Positions 23,570 through 32,220 of a stretch of DNA of 36,790 nt are shown here, piece by piece (the stretch's first letter is position 1; the number at the start of each line of letters is the position of its first letter). The notes beneath the pieces are model-generated. The model saw only the letters and a list, made by a program, of their open reading frames with translations, was not told the DNA's origin and ran no database searches. Where the stretch lies: contig CAMDFL010000026.1 in assembly GCA_945897475.1 (NCBI GenBank), positions 1-36,790 on the forward strand. Direction: 5' to 3'. The position numbers and the translations under genes were made by a program. The DNA is from Bordetella parapertussis. Lineage in GTDB: Bacteria > Pseudomonadota > Gammaproteobacteria > Burkholderiales > SG8-39.

Positions 23570-24412
23570 ATGGACATGGCCGAAAAAATTTCGCAATCGG
23601 GATGGCGTGCCCAACTTGATCTCGAGTTCGAGCGGCGCGAAACACGCAGCGTATTAGCATCAAAGCGTCACGATGGACCGCTGGTGGTGCAGAAAAGTCT
23701 TTATCCCGAAGGCGAGGGCATCTGTCATGCCATTGTGGTTCATCCGCCCGCGGGGATCGCAGGTGGCGATTACCTCGGTCTTTCGGTAGGCGCAGGTGCT
23801 GAATCGCACGCGGTGCTCGCCACGCCTGGCGCAGGCAAGTGGTATCGGTCCTCGGGGGATTGGGCACGCCAGATAATCCGCTTTGAGCTTGGCGCCAATG
23901 CTCGTCTTGAGTGGTTGCCGCAGGAGAGTATTTTTTTTGACGGCGCGCTGGCCGAGTTGCGAACAGATATCCACCTTCGGCCGGGCGCGCGCTATATTGG
24001 CTGGGACATCCTGTGCTTTGGTCGCGGCGGCGCAGCGCAGCGCATGAGGCATGGTCATTGCAAAATGCTGACTCGCGTGACCAGCGACGGAAAGCCTGTG
24101 TTCATCGAACGCGGCGATATTGAAGGCGGCTCGGCGCAATTTGACTCGCCCGTGGCGCTGGGCGGGCACTCGGTATGCGGGACGATGCTGGCGATTGCAT
24201 CGCGCTGCGACAAAGAAATGCTCGCCGCTTGCCGAAAGTATCTACCGGAGCGAGGCGAAGGGGCGGTAAGCTTATTGCCGGGGGTGCTGGTGGCTCGCTA
24301 CCTTGGAGATTCCAGCGAATCGGCAAAGCACTATTTCATGCAACTGCGGCGCGTATTGCGTCCGGCGATAATGGACTGCGAATCCACCGACTTACGTATC
24401 TGGAGCACCTGA
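23570..24412 (+). CDS. ureD: urease accessory protein UreD
   Basis: UreD (UreH) binds apo-urease and, with UreF and UreG, delivers nickel to the active site. The 280-residue protein has SGWRAQLDLEFERR, LVVQKSLYPEGEGICHAIVVHPPAGIAGGD, TPGAGKWYRS and LEWLPQESIFFDGA. All of these are typical. ATG at 23570 follows the urtE stop closely; the ATG two codons later (23576) is also possible. The open frame extends further into urtE, but without UreD similarity. The stop codon begins a 21-base-period duplication running to ureA. Confidence 0.95.
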   Translation: MDMAEKISQSGWRAQLDLEFERRETRSVLASKRHDGPLVVQKSLYPEGEGICHAIVVHPPAGIAGGDYLGLSVGAGAESHAVLATPGAGKWYRSSGDWARQIIRFELGANARLEWLPQESIFFDGALAELRTDIHLRPGARYIGWDILCFGRGGAAQRMRHGHCKMLTRVTSDGKPVFIERGDIEGGSAQFDSPVALGGHSVCGTMLAIASRCDKEMLAACRKYLPERGEGAVSLLPGVLVARYLGDSSESAKHYFMQLRRVLRPAIMDCESTDLRIWST

Positions 24413-24445
24413 CGAAGGCTAGGAAACTCCCCACGAAGGCTAGGA
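24412..24445 (+). repeat. direct repeat ACGAAGGCTAGGA, period 21, at the ureD stop
   Basis: Copies at 24412-24424 and 24433-24445 fill most of the 40-base ureD-ureA gap; the first begins with the last base of the ureD TGA. The second copy carries AGGA about seven bases before the ureA ATG, so it may supply the ureA ribosome-binding site. Confidence 0.75.
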
Positions 24446-24452
24446 CAAAACA

Positions 24453-24755
24453 ATGGAATTGACACCTAGAGAAAAAGACAAACTTCTGATTTTCACCGCT
24501 GCGTTGCTCGCGGAACGGCGCAAGGCGCGCGGTGTGAAGCTTAACTATCCGGAAGCGGTGGCGTTTATTTCCGCGGCCATCATGGAAGGCGCACGCGATG
24601 GCCGCGGTGTCTCGGATTTGATGGGCTGGGGAGCGACGCTGTTGACGCGCGCGGACGTGATGGAAGGTATTGCGGAGATGATCCCTGATATTCAGGTCGA
24701 GGCGACGTTTCCTGATGGGACGAAGCTGGTGACCGTACATCAGCCGATAGTCTAA
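24453..24755 (+). CDS. ureA: urease gamma subunit
   Basis: The 100-residue small structural subunit of urease is fully typical in length and sequence: [45 protein letters not shown]-like [21 protein letters not shown] and PIV at the end. It combines with UreB and UreC in the (alpha-beta-gamma)3 enzyme. A gap of 120 bases to ureB follows, wider than the other gaps in the urease part of the operon. Confidence 0.97.
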   Translation: MELTPREKDKLLIFTAALLAERRKARGVKLNYPEAVAFISAAIMEGARDGRGVSDLMGWGATLLTRADVMEGIAEMIPDIQVEATFPDGTKLVTVHQPIV

Positions 24756-24769
24756 AAAGCATGCTTTTT
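24754..24769. terminator. A/T-armed palindrome with T-run after ureA (weak)
   Basis: AAAAAGC-AT-GCTTTTT begins inside the ureA stop codon and is followed by two more T residues. It resembles a weak rho-independent stem, but it has little GC and a two-base loop. If active it could reduce ureBC relative to ureA, which would be odd for a complex with equal subunits. The rest of the ureA-ureB gap shows only a good ribosome site (GGAGG) near 24866. Confidence 0.25.
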
Positions 24770-24875
24770 TTACCGCTTATGGAGGGCTTCAGAACAGGCA
24801 GAAAGGGGGTCCCTCTCTCCTCGTTCTCCTTAATTCTATGCGTTAGGGCAGGCTGATTAAATTCGGAGGAAGGCC

Positions 24876-25184
24876 ATGATTCCAGGCGAGATGAGAGTTG
24901 CACCAGGCGATATTGAACTCAATGCAGGCCGCGTTAGCGGGAAAATAGAAGTTACCAATACCGGTGACCGGCCGATACAAGTCGGCTCGCATTATCATTT
25001 TTTTGAAACCAATGAGGCCCTGAAATTCAATCGCGACGCAGCCTACGGATCACGTCTCAATATTGCCGCAGGAACCGCAGTTCGCTTTGAGCCCGGGCAA
25101 ACACGTAGCGTAGAGTTGGTTTCGCTGTCGGGAAATCGGATGGTGTACGGGTTCGCAGGACGGGTCATGGGAGCTTTGGAATGA
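24876..25184 (+). CDS. ureB: urease beta subunit
   Basis: The 102-residue structural subunit reads [19 protein letters not shown], then [39 protein letters not shown] and [12 protein letters not shown], all family hallmarks. ATG at 24876 has GGAGG at suitable spacing. It overlaps ureC by ATGA. Confidence 0.97.
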   Translation: MIPGEMRVAPGDIELNAGRVSGKIEVTNTGDRPIQVGSHYHFFETNEALKFNRDAAYGSRLNIAAGTAVRFEPGQTRSVELVSLSGNRMVYGFAGRVMGALE

Positions 25185-26878
25185 AAATCTCCAGGCAGGC
25201 CTATGCCGAAATGTTCGGTCCCACCACCGGAGATTGCGTTCGTCTTGCTGATACCGATCTCTGGATAAAAGTGGAGAAGGATTACACCGTCTACGGCGAG
25301 GAGGTGAAGTTTGGAGGCGGCAAGGTGATACGCGACGGTATGGGGCAAAGCCAGCGTGTTTCGGCGGAGGTGGCCGACACCGTCATCACCAACGCACTCA
25401 TCATCGATCACTGGGGCATCGTCAAAGCCGATATCGGCCTGAAAGGGGGGCGCATCTGGCAGATCGGCAAGGCCGGCAATCCCGACATACAGCCTGGTGT
25501 CACCATTCCAATCGGCGCAGGCACGGAAATCATCGCAGGCGAAGGCATGATCGTGACCGCAGGCGGTATCGACACGCATATCCACTTCATTTGTCCGCAA
25601 CAGATCGAGGATGCGCTGATGTCAGGCGTTACCACCATGCTGGGCGGCGGAACCGGGCCCGCCACCGGAACCTTTGCGACAACCTGCACGCCGGGTCCCT
25701 GGCATATTCGTTCCATGCTGATGGCGGCCGAGGCCTTTCCCATGAATCTGGGGTTTTTCGGCAAAGGCAATGTGAGTTTGCCCGAACCCCTGCGCGAACA
25801 GGTTCGCGCGGGCGCCATTGGACTCAAGCTTCACGAAGACTGGGGCACCACGCCCGCAGCCATCGACAATTGCCTTAATGTTGCTGACGAAATGGATGTG
25901 CAGGTCGCGATTCACACCGATACCTTGAACGAATCCGGATTTGTTGAAACCACGGTGGCGGCGTTCAAGGGCCGCACTATTCATACGTTTCACACCGAAG
26001 GGGCGGGCGGTGGACACGCACCCGACATCATTAAGGTGGCGGGCGAACCCAATGTGTTGCCATCCTCGACCAATCCCACCCGGCCCTACACGGTGAATAC
26101 CGTGGCCGAACATCTGGACATGCTGATGGTCTGCCATCACCTTGACCCTGCCATCGCTGAGGATGTGGCCTTCGCCGAATCGCGCATCCGCCGCGAGACC
26201 ATAGGCGCGGAGGACATTCTGCACGACCTGGGCGCGTTCTCCATGATGTCCTCGGACTCCCAAGCAATGGGACGGGTTGGCGAGGTCATCATCCGCACCT
26301 GGCAGACGGCGCACAAGATGAAGCAGCAGCGCGGATCGGCTGCGGGTGACCCAGCCGATAACGACAACGCCCGAGTGAAGCGTTATATCGCCAAATACAC
26401 GATAAATCCGGCCATAGCGCACGGCATTTCACACGAGGTGGGATCCATCGAACCGGGAAAATTCGCCGATCTGGTGTTATGGCGGCCGGGATTTTTCGGT
26501 GTCAAACCCTCGTTGATATTGAAAGGGGGCATGATCGCGGCCGCTGCTATGGGCGACCCTAATGCCTCGATTCCCACGCCACAGCCGGTGCATTACCGCA
26601 TGATGTTTGGCGCTTTTGGCAAGGCATTGCAAAATTCTCTGACCTTTGTATCGCAAGCGGCCTTAGAGAGCGAAGCTATCGCCACGCTTGGTCTTGCCCG
26701 GCCATTGATGGCCGTTCGCAATACCCGGCGTATCGGCAAGAAGGACATGGTGCACAATGACTGGTTGCCGCGTCTGGAAGTGGACGCCCAGACCTACCAG
26801 GTGCGCGCCGATGGCGAGTTGCTCGTCTGCGAACCGGCGAAAATTCTACCCATGGCGCAACGTTATTTTCTTTTTTGA
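25181..26878 (+). CDS. ureC: urease alpha (catalytic) subunit
   Basis: UreC hydrolyses urea to ammonia and carbamate at a di-nickel site. The 565-residue protein keeps all expected ligands: His133 and His135 (DTHIHF), the carbamylated Lys216 with His218 (GLKLHEDWG), His245 ([10 protein letters not shown]), His271 ([14 protein letters not shown]), His320 (MVCHHLD, flap) and Asp359 ([11 protein letters not shown]). Start ATG overlaps the ureB stop. Nothing is missing; length is normal. Nothing suggests that it is inactive. Confidence 0.98.
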   Translation: MKISRQAYAEMFGPTTGDCVRLADTDLWIKVEKDYTVYGEEVKFGGGKVIRDGMGQSQRVSAEVADTVITNALIIDHWGIVKADIGLKGGRIWQIGKAGNPDIQPGVTIPIGAGTEIIAGEGMIVTAGGIDTHIHFICPQQIEDALMSGVTTMLGGGTGPATGTFATTCTPGPWHIRSMLMAAEAFPMNLGFFGKGNVSLPEPLREQVRAGAIGLKLHEDWGTTPAAIDNCLNVADEMDVQVAIHTDTLNESGFVETTVAAFKGRTIHTFHTEGAGGGHAPDIIKVAGEPNVLPSSTNPTRPYTVNTVAEHLDMLMVCHHLDPAIAEDVAFAESRIRRETIGAEDILHDLGAFSMMSSDSQAMGRVGEVIIRTWQTAHKMKQQRGSAAGDPADNDNARVKRYIAKYTINPAIAHGISHEVGSIEPGKFADLVLWRPGFFGVKPSLILKGGMIAAAAMGDPNASIPTPQPVHYRMMFGAFGKALQNSLTFVSQAALESEAIATLGLARPLMAVRNTRRIGKKDMVHNDWLPRLEVDAQTYQVRADGELLVCEPAKILPMAQRYFLF

Positions 26879-26887
26879 GGTTGGGAA

Positions 26888-27706
26888 ATGATAGAAATTC
26901 GAAAAAAACTGAAAGTGAAACCGGGCGTGTATCAGATCCAGGCCAAGGGCCGGCTCGAGCTGCCCTTCGAGGCCCGCGTCAAATCGCGTTCCAAAGTCAC
27001 GCTGGTTGGCGGAGAAGAAGTCGCTCTGCATCTGCCGCGCGGTGAAGTGCTACGAGGGGGCGATATGTTGGTCGCCTCCGACGGCCGTGTTATCGAGGTG
27101 CATGCCACTGCGGAAAAAGTTCTCGACATCACCTGCGATTCCGCCATCGCCTTGGCCAAGGCTGCCTATCACCTTGGCAATCGCCATGTGGCGGTACAGG
27201 TTGGCGAAGGCTGGTTACGTATCGCGGCGGACCACGTTTTGGAGAATATGCTGATTGGGCTGGGGGCAAAAGTCATAGGCTTACAGGCGGCCTTCGAGCC
27301 GGAACCGGGCGCCTATTCTGGCGATGGCCATGCGCACGATGCTCAGGGCGGAACCATCCATGAATATGGCGAGGCTGCCGATGAAGATGGCCACGTGCAT
27401 GGACCGGATTGCGGCCACGATCATGGTCATGCACAGAATGACAAGCATGAACACGATCACGGCCATGAGCACCAGCACGACCATGGACACGATCACAAGA
27501 AGGTGATTGCCGTCGTAAAGAAGCATGCGCAGAACCACGACCACAATCATGGGCATGACCATAAGCCCGAACACGACCATAAGCATGAGCACGGGCATGA
27601 CGATGAGCCCGAATTGGACCATAAGCAAGAGCACGGTCATGACCATGAAAAAGAGCATGCTCACGACGAGCCGCACTCGCACGGAAAAAAACACAAGCAT
27701 CACTGA
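26888..27706 (+). CDS. ureE: urease nickel metallochaperone UreE with giant His-rich tail
   Basis: UreE carries nickel to the UreDFG-urease complex. Residues 1 to about 144 form the normal two-domain core; [26 protein letters not shown] holds the peptide-binding and metal-binding parts. The remaining ~128 residues are an extreme tail with 39 histidines, mainly HDHGHEH, HEHGHD and KHEHDHG units mixed with Asp, Glu and Lys. The only tail Cys is in PDCGHDHGH. Known His-tailed UreE proteins, such as that of Klebsiella, have about ten His in a short tail, so this one should hold many more metal ions. A nickel store is likely (inference). The DNA repeats CAT/CAC-GAC-like triplets, which points to growth by slippage. 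Confidence 0.95.
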   Translation: MIEIRKKLKVKPGVYQIQAKGRLELPFEARVKSRSKVTLVGGEEVALHLPRGEVLRGGDMLVASDGRVIEVHATAEKVLDITCDSAIALAKAAYHLGNRHVAVQVGEGWLRIAADHVLENMLIGLGAKVIGLQAAFEPEPGAYSGDGHAHDAQGGTIHEYGEAADEDGHVHGPDCGHDHGHAQNDKHEHDHGHEHQHDHGHDHKKVIAVVKKHAQNHDHNHGHDHKPEHDHKHEHGHDDEPELDHKQEHGHDHEKEHAHDEPHSHGKKHKHH

Positions 27707-27707
27707 T

Positions 27708-28397
27708 ATGCCTGCGAGCTCAGATCTTCGTCTGGTCCGGCTGCTGCAACTGGCTAGTCCAACGCTTCCCGTCGGAGCGTTCAGTTACTCGCAGGGGCTT
27801 GAGGACGCGGTGGAGTCGGGCCTTGTCCATGATGCCGTGAGCGCGAAAGCTTGGATTGCCGACGTGCTTTCATTGTCCGTGGCGCGTGCGGAAGCACCTT
27901 GCTTCTTGCGCCTCGCCTCGGCATGGCAGACATTGGATTGGAATGGGGTACGCAATTGGAACGATGCATTCCTTGCCACCCGCGAAGCGGCCGAATTTCG
28001 GGCGGAAACCGTGCAGATGGGATATTCACTGCGTCGCTTGGTAGCCTCCCTGCCGGGAATTGATGCCGGCCAATTGACGCAACTCGAAGCGCTGGATGAA
28101 CCCTCGTTTCCCTGCGCCTATTCCTTCGCGGCGGTGCAGTGGCAAATCGCGCCTCACGATGCGCTGCTCGCTTATCTCTGGTCGTGGCTTGAAAACCAGG
28201 TGATGGCGGCGCTCAAGACTGTACCGCTGGGTCAAACCGATGGTCAGAGAATATTGCTTGCCTTGAGTGCTTCCCTGTCTGATTTTGTGGATGCCGCCAT
28301 GGCCATGGCCAACGAGGACATCGGCAGCTTCGCGCCCGGATTGGCGCTTGCCTCATGCCGGCACGAGTCGCAGTATTCCCGGCTATTCCGTTCGTGA
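27708..28397 (+). CDS. ureF: urease accessory protein UreF
   Basis: UreF gates GTP use by UreG in the nickel-loading complex. The 229-residue helical protein has [44 protein letters not shown]-like [11 protein letters not shown], and the C-terminal [18 protein letters not shown] that contacts UreD/UreG. The frame opens in ureE, but the ATG at 27708, one base after the ureE stop, starts the conserved part. Confidence 0.95.
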   Translation: MPASSDLRLVRLLQLASPTLPVGAFSYSQGLEDAVESGLVHDAVSAKAWIADVLSLSVARAEAPCFLRLASAWQTLDWNGVRNWNDAFLATREAAEFRAETVQMGYSLRRLVASLPGIDAGQLTQLEALDEPSFPCAYSFAAVQWQIAPHDALLAYLWSWLENQVMAALKTVPLGQTDGQRILLALSASLSDFVDAAMAMANEDIGSFAPGLALASCRHESQYSRLFRS

Positions 28398-28407
28398 AGG
28401 TGGCAGC

Positions 28408-29040
28408 ATGAGCGAACCCCAGGCCCTGCGCCTTGGCATCGGCGGTCCGGTCGGGTCCGGAAAGACCGCCCTTACCCTGCTGCTATGCCGTGCCCTGCGC
28501 GACAAATACAACATCGCCGTCGTGACCAACGATATTTACACCGAGGAAGACGCACAGTTCCTGGTGAGAAATGAAGCCTTGGCGCCAGAGCGCATCATCG
28601 GGGTGGAAACCGGCGGTTGTCCGCATACCGCGATCCGCGAAGACGCTTCGATCAATCTCGAAGCGGTGGCGCGGCTCAATCGGCGCTTTGCGGGCCTTGA
28701 TCTCATCATCATTGAATCCGGTGGCGACAATCTGGCCGCCACCTTCAGCCCGGAGCTCTCGGATTTGACGCTTTATGTGATCGATGTGGCCGCCGGGGAT
28801 AAAATTCCCCGCAAAGGCGGGCCGGGCATCATCAAGTCCGATCTGTTAATCATTAATAAGATTGACCTGGCCCCCATGGTCGGCGCATCGCTGGAGGTCA
28901 TGGACCGCGATGCGAGGGCGATGCGCGGCGAGCGGCCCTTCGTGTTCTCCAATCTCAAGACGGGGCAGGGCCTGGACACTATTATCGGATTCATTGAATC
29001 GGCCGGCATGCTGGCGGCCGGCGTGTCTATTCAATCTTGA
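28408..29040 (+). CDS. ureG: urease GTPase UreG
   Basis: UreG is the SIMIBI GTPase that drives nickel insertion. The 210-residue protein has P-loop GGPVGSGKT (12-20), the metal-binding Cys71-Pro-His73 in [33 protein letters not shown] and the base-specific NKID. ATG at 28408 is preceded by a GAAGGTGG ribosome site and lies ten bases after ureF. It is the last gene of the operon. Its final codons start a 15-base tandem repeat that runs beyond the stop. There is no ureJ or nickel permease gene in the window. Confidence 0.97.
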   Translation: MSEPQALRLGIGGPVGSGKTALTLLLCRALRDKYNIAVVTNDIYTEEDAQFLVRNEALAPERIIGVETGGCPHTAIREDASINLEAVARLNRRFAGLDLIIIESGGDNLAATFSPELSDLTLYVIDVAAGDKIPRKGGPGIIKSDLLIINKIDLAPMVGASLEVMDRDARAMRGERPFVFSNLKTGQGLDTIIGFIESAGMLAAGVSIQS

Positions 29041-29120
29041 CCTGTTCCGATCTCGACCCATTGGATTAAGGTCCATTCGATTAAGACCCAGTCGATCTTG
29101 CCCTAGTCGATCTTGATTCC
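29030..29120 (+). repeat. six 15/16-bp tandem units starting inside the ureG stop
   Basis: Units begin at 29030, 29045, 29061, 29076, 29091 and 29106, variants of TTCGATCTTGACCCA. The first contains the last ureG codons and its TGA. The last two are the closest pair. The array occupies the first third of the 206-base gap before the SDR gene; the rest (29121-29246) has a GCGATAC-type short repeat (TCGGCGAT twice) and the SDR ribosome site. Confidence 0.8.
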
Positions 29121-29246
29121 GGCCTCTTTGCCAAGTCGGCGATGCCCAAATCGGCGATACTAAAGCCTTCGGACACCTGTCAGTGTTTTGGCCCCAGGCC
29201 ACACGCCGCGCGGGTCAGAGCGACATTATTAACCAAGGAGTACGTC

Positions 29247-29993
29247 ATGGGTCAGTTGGAAGGAAAAGTTGCGATCATCACAGGATCGAACACCGGTATC
29301 GGCAAAGGCATCGCCGAGGTATTCGCCAAGGAAGGCGCCACGGTCGTGATCAATGGCCGCCGCAAGGAGATGATCGATGCGGTGGTAGAGTCGATCAAGG
29401 CCGACGGCGGCAAGGCGATCGCGGTGCAGGCCGATGTCACGAAGGAGCCTGAGGTGATCGCGCTGTTCGAAAAAACCATATCCAGCTTGGGCAAGGTGGA
29501 TATTCTGGTCAACAACGCCGGCGTGGCGACCAATACACCGACTTATAAAATGTCCTTGGCGCAATGGCAGTCGGTGGTGGATGTCAACCTTACCGCCGCC
29601 TTTCTATGCAGTCGCGAGGCCTTTAAGTTCATGATGGATCATGGTGGCGGACGCATCATCAACATCGGCAGTATCTCCGCGCAAACGCCTCGCACCAACT
29701 CCGCGCCCTACGCTGCGACCAAGATGGCCATTGAAGGCCTGACGCGTTCCTTGACTCTGGATGGACGGCCTTTCAACATTGTTTCATCCATCATTCATAC
29801 TGGCCCGACGGCTTCCAACTTCAACGCGGCGCGTGGCGGCCCCGGCCCTGGCAAGACGCCGGCAGACTTCATCATGTACCCGCACGATCTGGGGCGTCTC
29901 GCGACCTTGATGTGCAGCCTGCCCCCGGAGGTGAACCTGTTCTCTTCCATCATCCTGCCCAATCACATGCCCTCCTTCATAGGGCGTGGATAA
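29247..29993 (+). CDS. short-chain dehydrogenase/reductase (SDR)
   Basis: The 248-residue NAD(P)-dependent oxidoreductase has the cofactor motif TGSNTGIGKG (about 14-23), NNAG (strand 4) and the catalytic Ser in NIGSISAQ with Tyr-x3-Lys in YAATK. It is a classical SDR of the FabG-like type. The Arg in VINGRRKEM after strand 2 favours NADP. A tail of PNHMPSFIGRG replaces the usual DGG end. ATG at 29247 has AAGGAG seven bases upstream. It follows the urease operon after a repeat-filled gap, in the same direction as the cupin gene 260 bases later. The substrate is unknown. Confidence 0.9.
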   Translation: MGQLEGKVAIITGSNTGIGKGIAEVFAKEGATVVINGRRKEMIDAVVESIKADGGKAIAVQADVTKEPEVIALFEKTISSLGKVDILVNNAGVATNTPTYKMSLAQWQSVVDVNLTAAFLCSREAFKFMMDHGGGRIINIGSISAQTPRTNSAPYAATKMAIEGLTRSLTLDGRPFNIVSSIIHTGPTASNFNAARGGPGPGKTPADFIMYPHDLGRLATLMCSLPPEVNLFSSIILPNHMPSFIGRG

Positions 29994-30166
29994 AGCGTAA
30001 ATCCGACGACGATCGCGCGCCCTGTCGCCGTATTTGCCGTGTTCTTCAAGGGCGACTGCGGGGCGACCACGAATCGCTCGCGCGCTTCGATAAAAGCCGT
30101 CGGCATTGAACCGGAGTAGCGTCTATCATCGCGTCTGCGCGGGGGATTTGCTGACCAGGTGCGAGA

Positions 30167-30190
30167 AAATTCACGAGGAAATTCACGTAA
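30167..30190. repeat. 12-bp duplication AAATTCACG in the SDR-cupin gap
   Basis: AAATTCACGAGG (30167-30178) and AAATTCACGTAA (30179-30190) are adjacent. An inverted near-copy (AAATTCGTGAG) lies at about 30205-30215. The 260-base gap 29994-30253 holds no gene. The direct and inverted copies could serve as regulator half-sites for the cupin-dehydrogenase pair, but this is speculative. A clear AAAGGAGG precedes the cupin ATG. Confidence 0.45.
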
Positions 30191-30253
30191 ATATTGGCGA
30201 AAAAATTCGTGAGAAAACGCACAAACAATTTTGACCGCTAAAAGGAGGAATTC

Positions 30254-30745
30254 ATGTCCGCTCAATTGAAACCAGAAAGCCCCGCCATAGGAACCGTGAA
30301 GCCGCAGCTATTCAGCTTGAAAACGCCTATGGTGTCCTCGGGAATGATCGATAATTTCGTCTCTGTAACCGATCTCATGAAGGTCTCGATCAAGATTTAT
30401 GCCGAGGGTGGCGAGAATTTTCTGCACACGCATATGACCGAGGATCATTTCTTTGTCATCATCGAGGGCGAGGCGACCTTTCGCGATCCGGAGGATCATG
30501 CCGTTACCTTGACCAAGCAACAAGGCATCATGCTGCCGCGAGGCTGCTACTACATGTTCACCAATACCGGGTCGATACCGCTGGTGATGTTGCGTTGCGC
30601 TGCGACCGCGGTGCAGCCCTGGGTCAAGGACAGCCGCGAATGGTGGCAGGGCGTGAAGGATACGCGCGTACCTAGTCGGGATGGATCTAACATCATCCCC
30701 GGAAAATTCTTTGCCGAGGGCAGCGATTTGCCCGCCACCAAGTAA
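30254..30745 (+). CDS. cupin-domain protein
   Basis: The 163-residue single-cupin protein has GGENFLHTHMTEDHFFVIIEG (about 52-72), giving metal-binding His58 and His60 with Glu63 near. The second cupin motif reads PRGCYYMFTNTG and lacks its usual His. It may be a small dioxygenase, isomerase or binding protein. AAAGGAGG precedes the ATG. The dehydrogenase gene follows 18 bases later, so the two are probably co-transcribed and act on related compounds (inference). Confidence 0.82.
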   Translation: MSAQLKPESPAIGTVKPQLFSLKTPMVSSGMIDNFVSVTDLMKVSIKIYAEGGENFLHTHMTEDHFFVIIEGEATFRDPEDHAVTLTKQQGIMLPRGCYYMFTNTGSIPLVMLRCAATAVQPWVKDSREWWQGVKDTRVPSRDGSNIIPGKFFAEGSDLPATK

Positions 30746-30763
30746 GCCAAGAGGAGCTAAGCC

Positions 30764-31843
30764 ATGTCAGGACCCAAGGTCGATGTCGCCGCGCCGGTGG
30801 ATGAGTCGGGCGCCAGCTACGAGCGCATGAAGCGCGCGGGTATCAATATGAAAATACCCCCTCAGGCGTGGATGGATATGGCCAATATCCGGCGGCGCTA
30901 CGACGTCGTGTTCGATGCCGATAGCGATGCCGCGGCGTGCGCCGCCAACAAATCCATGACGGTGACGCGCAAATCCCTGGCAGACGCGCCGAATCTGCGC
31001 CTGGTGGCGTTTTATACCGTGGGCTACGACAACATCGATCTGGATGCCGCGACCGAGCAAGGCGTGCTGGTGGTACACAGTCCCACCGAATCCAATTGGG
31101 GGGGCGTTGCCGAGGGCACCGTGGCCAATATCCTGACTGTGTTGAAAAAGGCGCGTGAGAAGGATAGCTTCATCAAGGCGGGTGGTTGGCGTGATCGTTC
31201 GCTGCAGGGGCAGTATGTCGGCCCACGTCAGATCGACAATTACCCCGGCCTGACCTTTGGCATTATCGGCCTGGGCCGCATTGGCGGAAGGGTGGCGGAT
31301 CTGCTCGCGCCCTGGCGGATGCGCCTGATCGGCTACGATCCCTACGCGGATGACTCGCTGTTTGTTCATCACAACGTGCATCGCGTTGATCTGGATACGC
31401 TGTTAAAACAGTCGGACGTGGTGACCATCCACTGTAATCTCACCAAAGAAACGCATAAGCTGATTGGTGCCAGCCAGCTTGCCTTGATGAAGAAAACCGC
31501 CTTGCTCGCGAACCACGCGCGCGGCAACATCGTCGACATCGACGCGTTGGCAGACGCACTGGACGCGGATCGCATCGCCGCTGCCATACTCGACGTGCTA
31601 CCCGAGGAGCCGCCCCCTGCGGATCTGCGTTTCCTGAAAATGGGCGACAAGGTGCTGCTCTCGCCGCACATGGTTTCCAACAACGTGGGGAGCGGCCTCG
31701 CCATCGCCGCGCCGTGGGTGGAACAGGCGATCTACGACGCGCTCTCAGGGAAAATCCCCAAACACGTGGTCAACCCGGAGATCATTCCCCGCTGGCTCGA
31801 GCGCTTTGGCGGGAAGGATCTGCTGACGGCGGCCGCGGCGTAG
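30764..31843 (+). CDS. D-2-hydroxyacid dehydrogenase
   Basis: The 359-residue member of the D-isomer family has cofactor motif IIGLGRIGGRVADLL, catalytic Arg in NHARGNIVD, Glu in DVLPEEPP and His in LSPHMVSNN. The first ~45 residues lack a standard strand and are longer than usual. A VTRKSLADAPNLRLVAFYTVGYDNIDL block forms the substrate domain. GAGGAG precedes the ATG. It is only distantly like the other dehydrogenase in this window (13543-14442), so they probably serve different substrates. An antitoxin relic begins immediately after its stop. Confidence 0.9.
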   Translation: MSGPKVDVAAPVDESGASYERMKRAGINMKIPPQAWMDMANIRRRYDVVFDADSDAAACAANKSMTVTRKSLADAPNLRLVAFYTVGYDNIDLDAATEQGVLVVHSPTESNWGGVAEGTVANILTVLKKAREKDSFIKAGGWRDRSLQGQYVGPRQIDNYPGLTFGIIGLGRIGGRVADLLAPWRMRLIGYDPYADDSLFVHHNVHRVDLDTLLKQSDVVTIHCNLTKETHKLIGASQLALMKKTALLANHARGNIVDIDALADALDADRIAAAILDVLPEEPPPADLRFLKMGDKVLLSPHMVSNNVGSGLAIAAPWVEQAIYDALSGKIPKHVVNPEIIPRWLERFGGKDLLTAAAA

Positions 31844-31846
31844 TTC

Positions 31847-32038
31847 CGGCGAATCTCTGGCGTTGCGGTAGGACATAGCCAGACCGTCACTGCGGACACC
31901 GCAGCTCGACTGGCAAAGTACGTTGGGGGCAACGCTGCATCGTGGTTTGTGCTGCAAGCGAACTACGACTTGAAGACGCTGCCCGCTCTACAGAGCATCG
32001 AGCGCGTGGTGCCGGTACGTGAGCTCAGTGAAGCCTAA
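31847..32038 (+). pseudogene. higA: 3' fragment of a HigA-type antitoxin gene
   Basis: In the frame ending at TAA 32036-32038 the sequence reads RRISGVAVGH, then TVTADTAARLAKYVGG, NAASWFVLQANYDL and KTLPALQSIERVVPV. This matches the helix-turn-helix end and C-terminal helices of HigA (VapI/addiction-module antidote) proteins, whose consensus is TADTALRLARYFG...WLNLQ..YDL. The upstream frame is closed by the dehydrogenase stop only four bases before, so the first ~40 residues are lost. No HigB toxin is nearby. It looks like the scar of a lost toxin-antitoxin module joined to the dehydrogenase gene end. Confidence 0.75.
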
Positions 32039-32182
32039 AAGTCAGCGATGATTGCGCCCAATTTTCCAGCTTGATCTTCGAAATTTGCTCAAATTCCCTG
32101 AGTACTACGCCCACGTCCAGGCCGGACTCTTACTGGGGCGGCGACACAAAGGGATGCTGCAAGGCGTGCAAGCATCACGCCG

Positions 32183-32204
32183 ATTTGAGTTTGAAACTTC
32201 AAAT
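32183..32204 (-). terminator. AT-rich hairpin after the MDR gene (weak)
   Basis: Read on the minus strand, ATTTGA-A-GTTT pairs with AAAC-TCAAAT just beyond the MDR stop at 32221. The stem has one bulge and a tight loop, so it could end or pause the transcript only weakly. The rest of 32039-32220 shows no gene I can support. Confidence 0.25.
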
Positions 32205-32220
32205 TGAACCTTGCATCTTT

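Noticed and set aside
27281-27703. Minus-strand open frame of 140 codons rich in Met/Val/Leu, like a membrane protein
   Set aside because: It is the complement of the His-rich ureE tail (CAT and CAC codons read as ATG and GTG), with no promoter or ribosome site.
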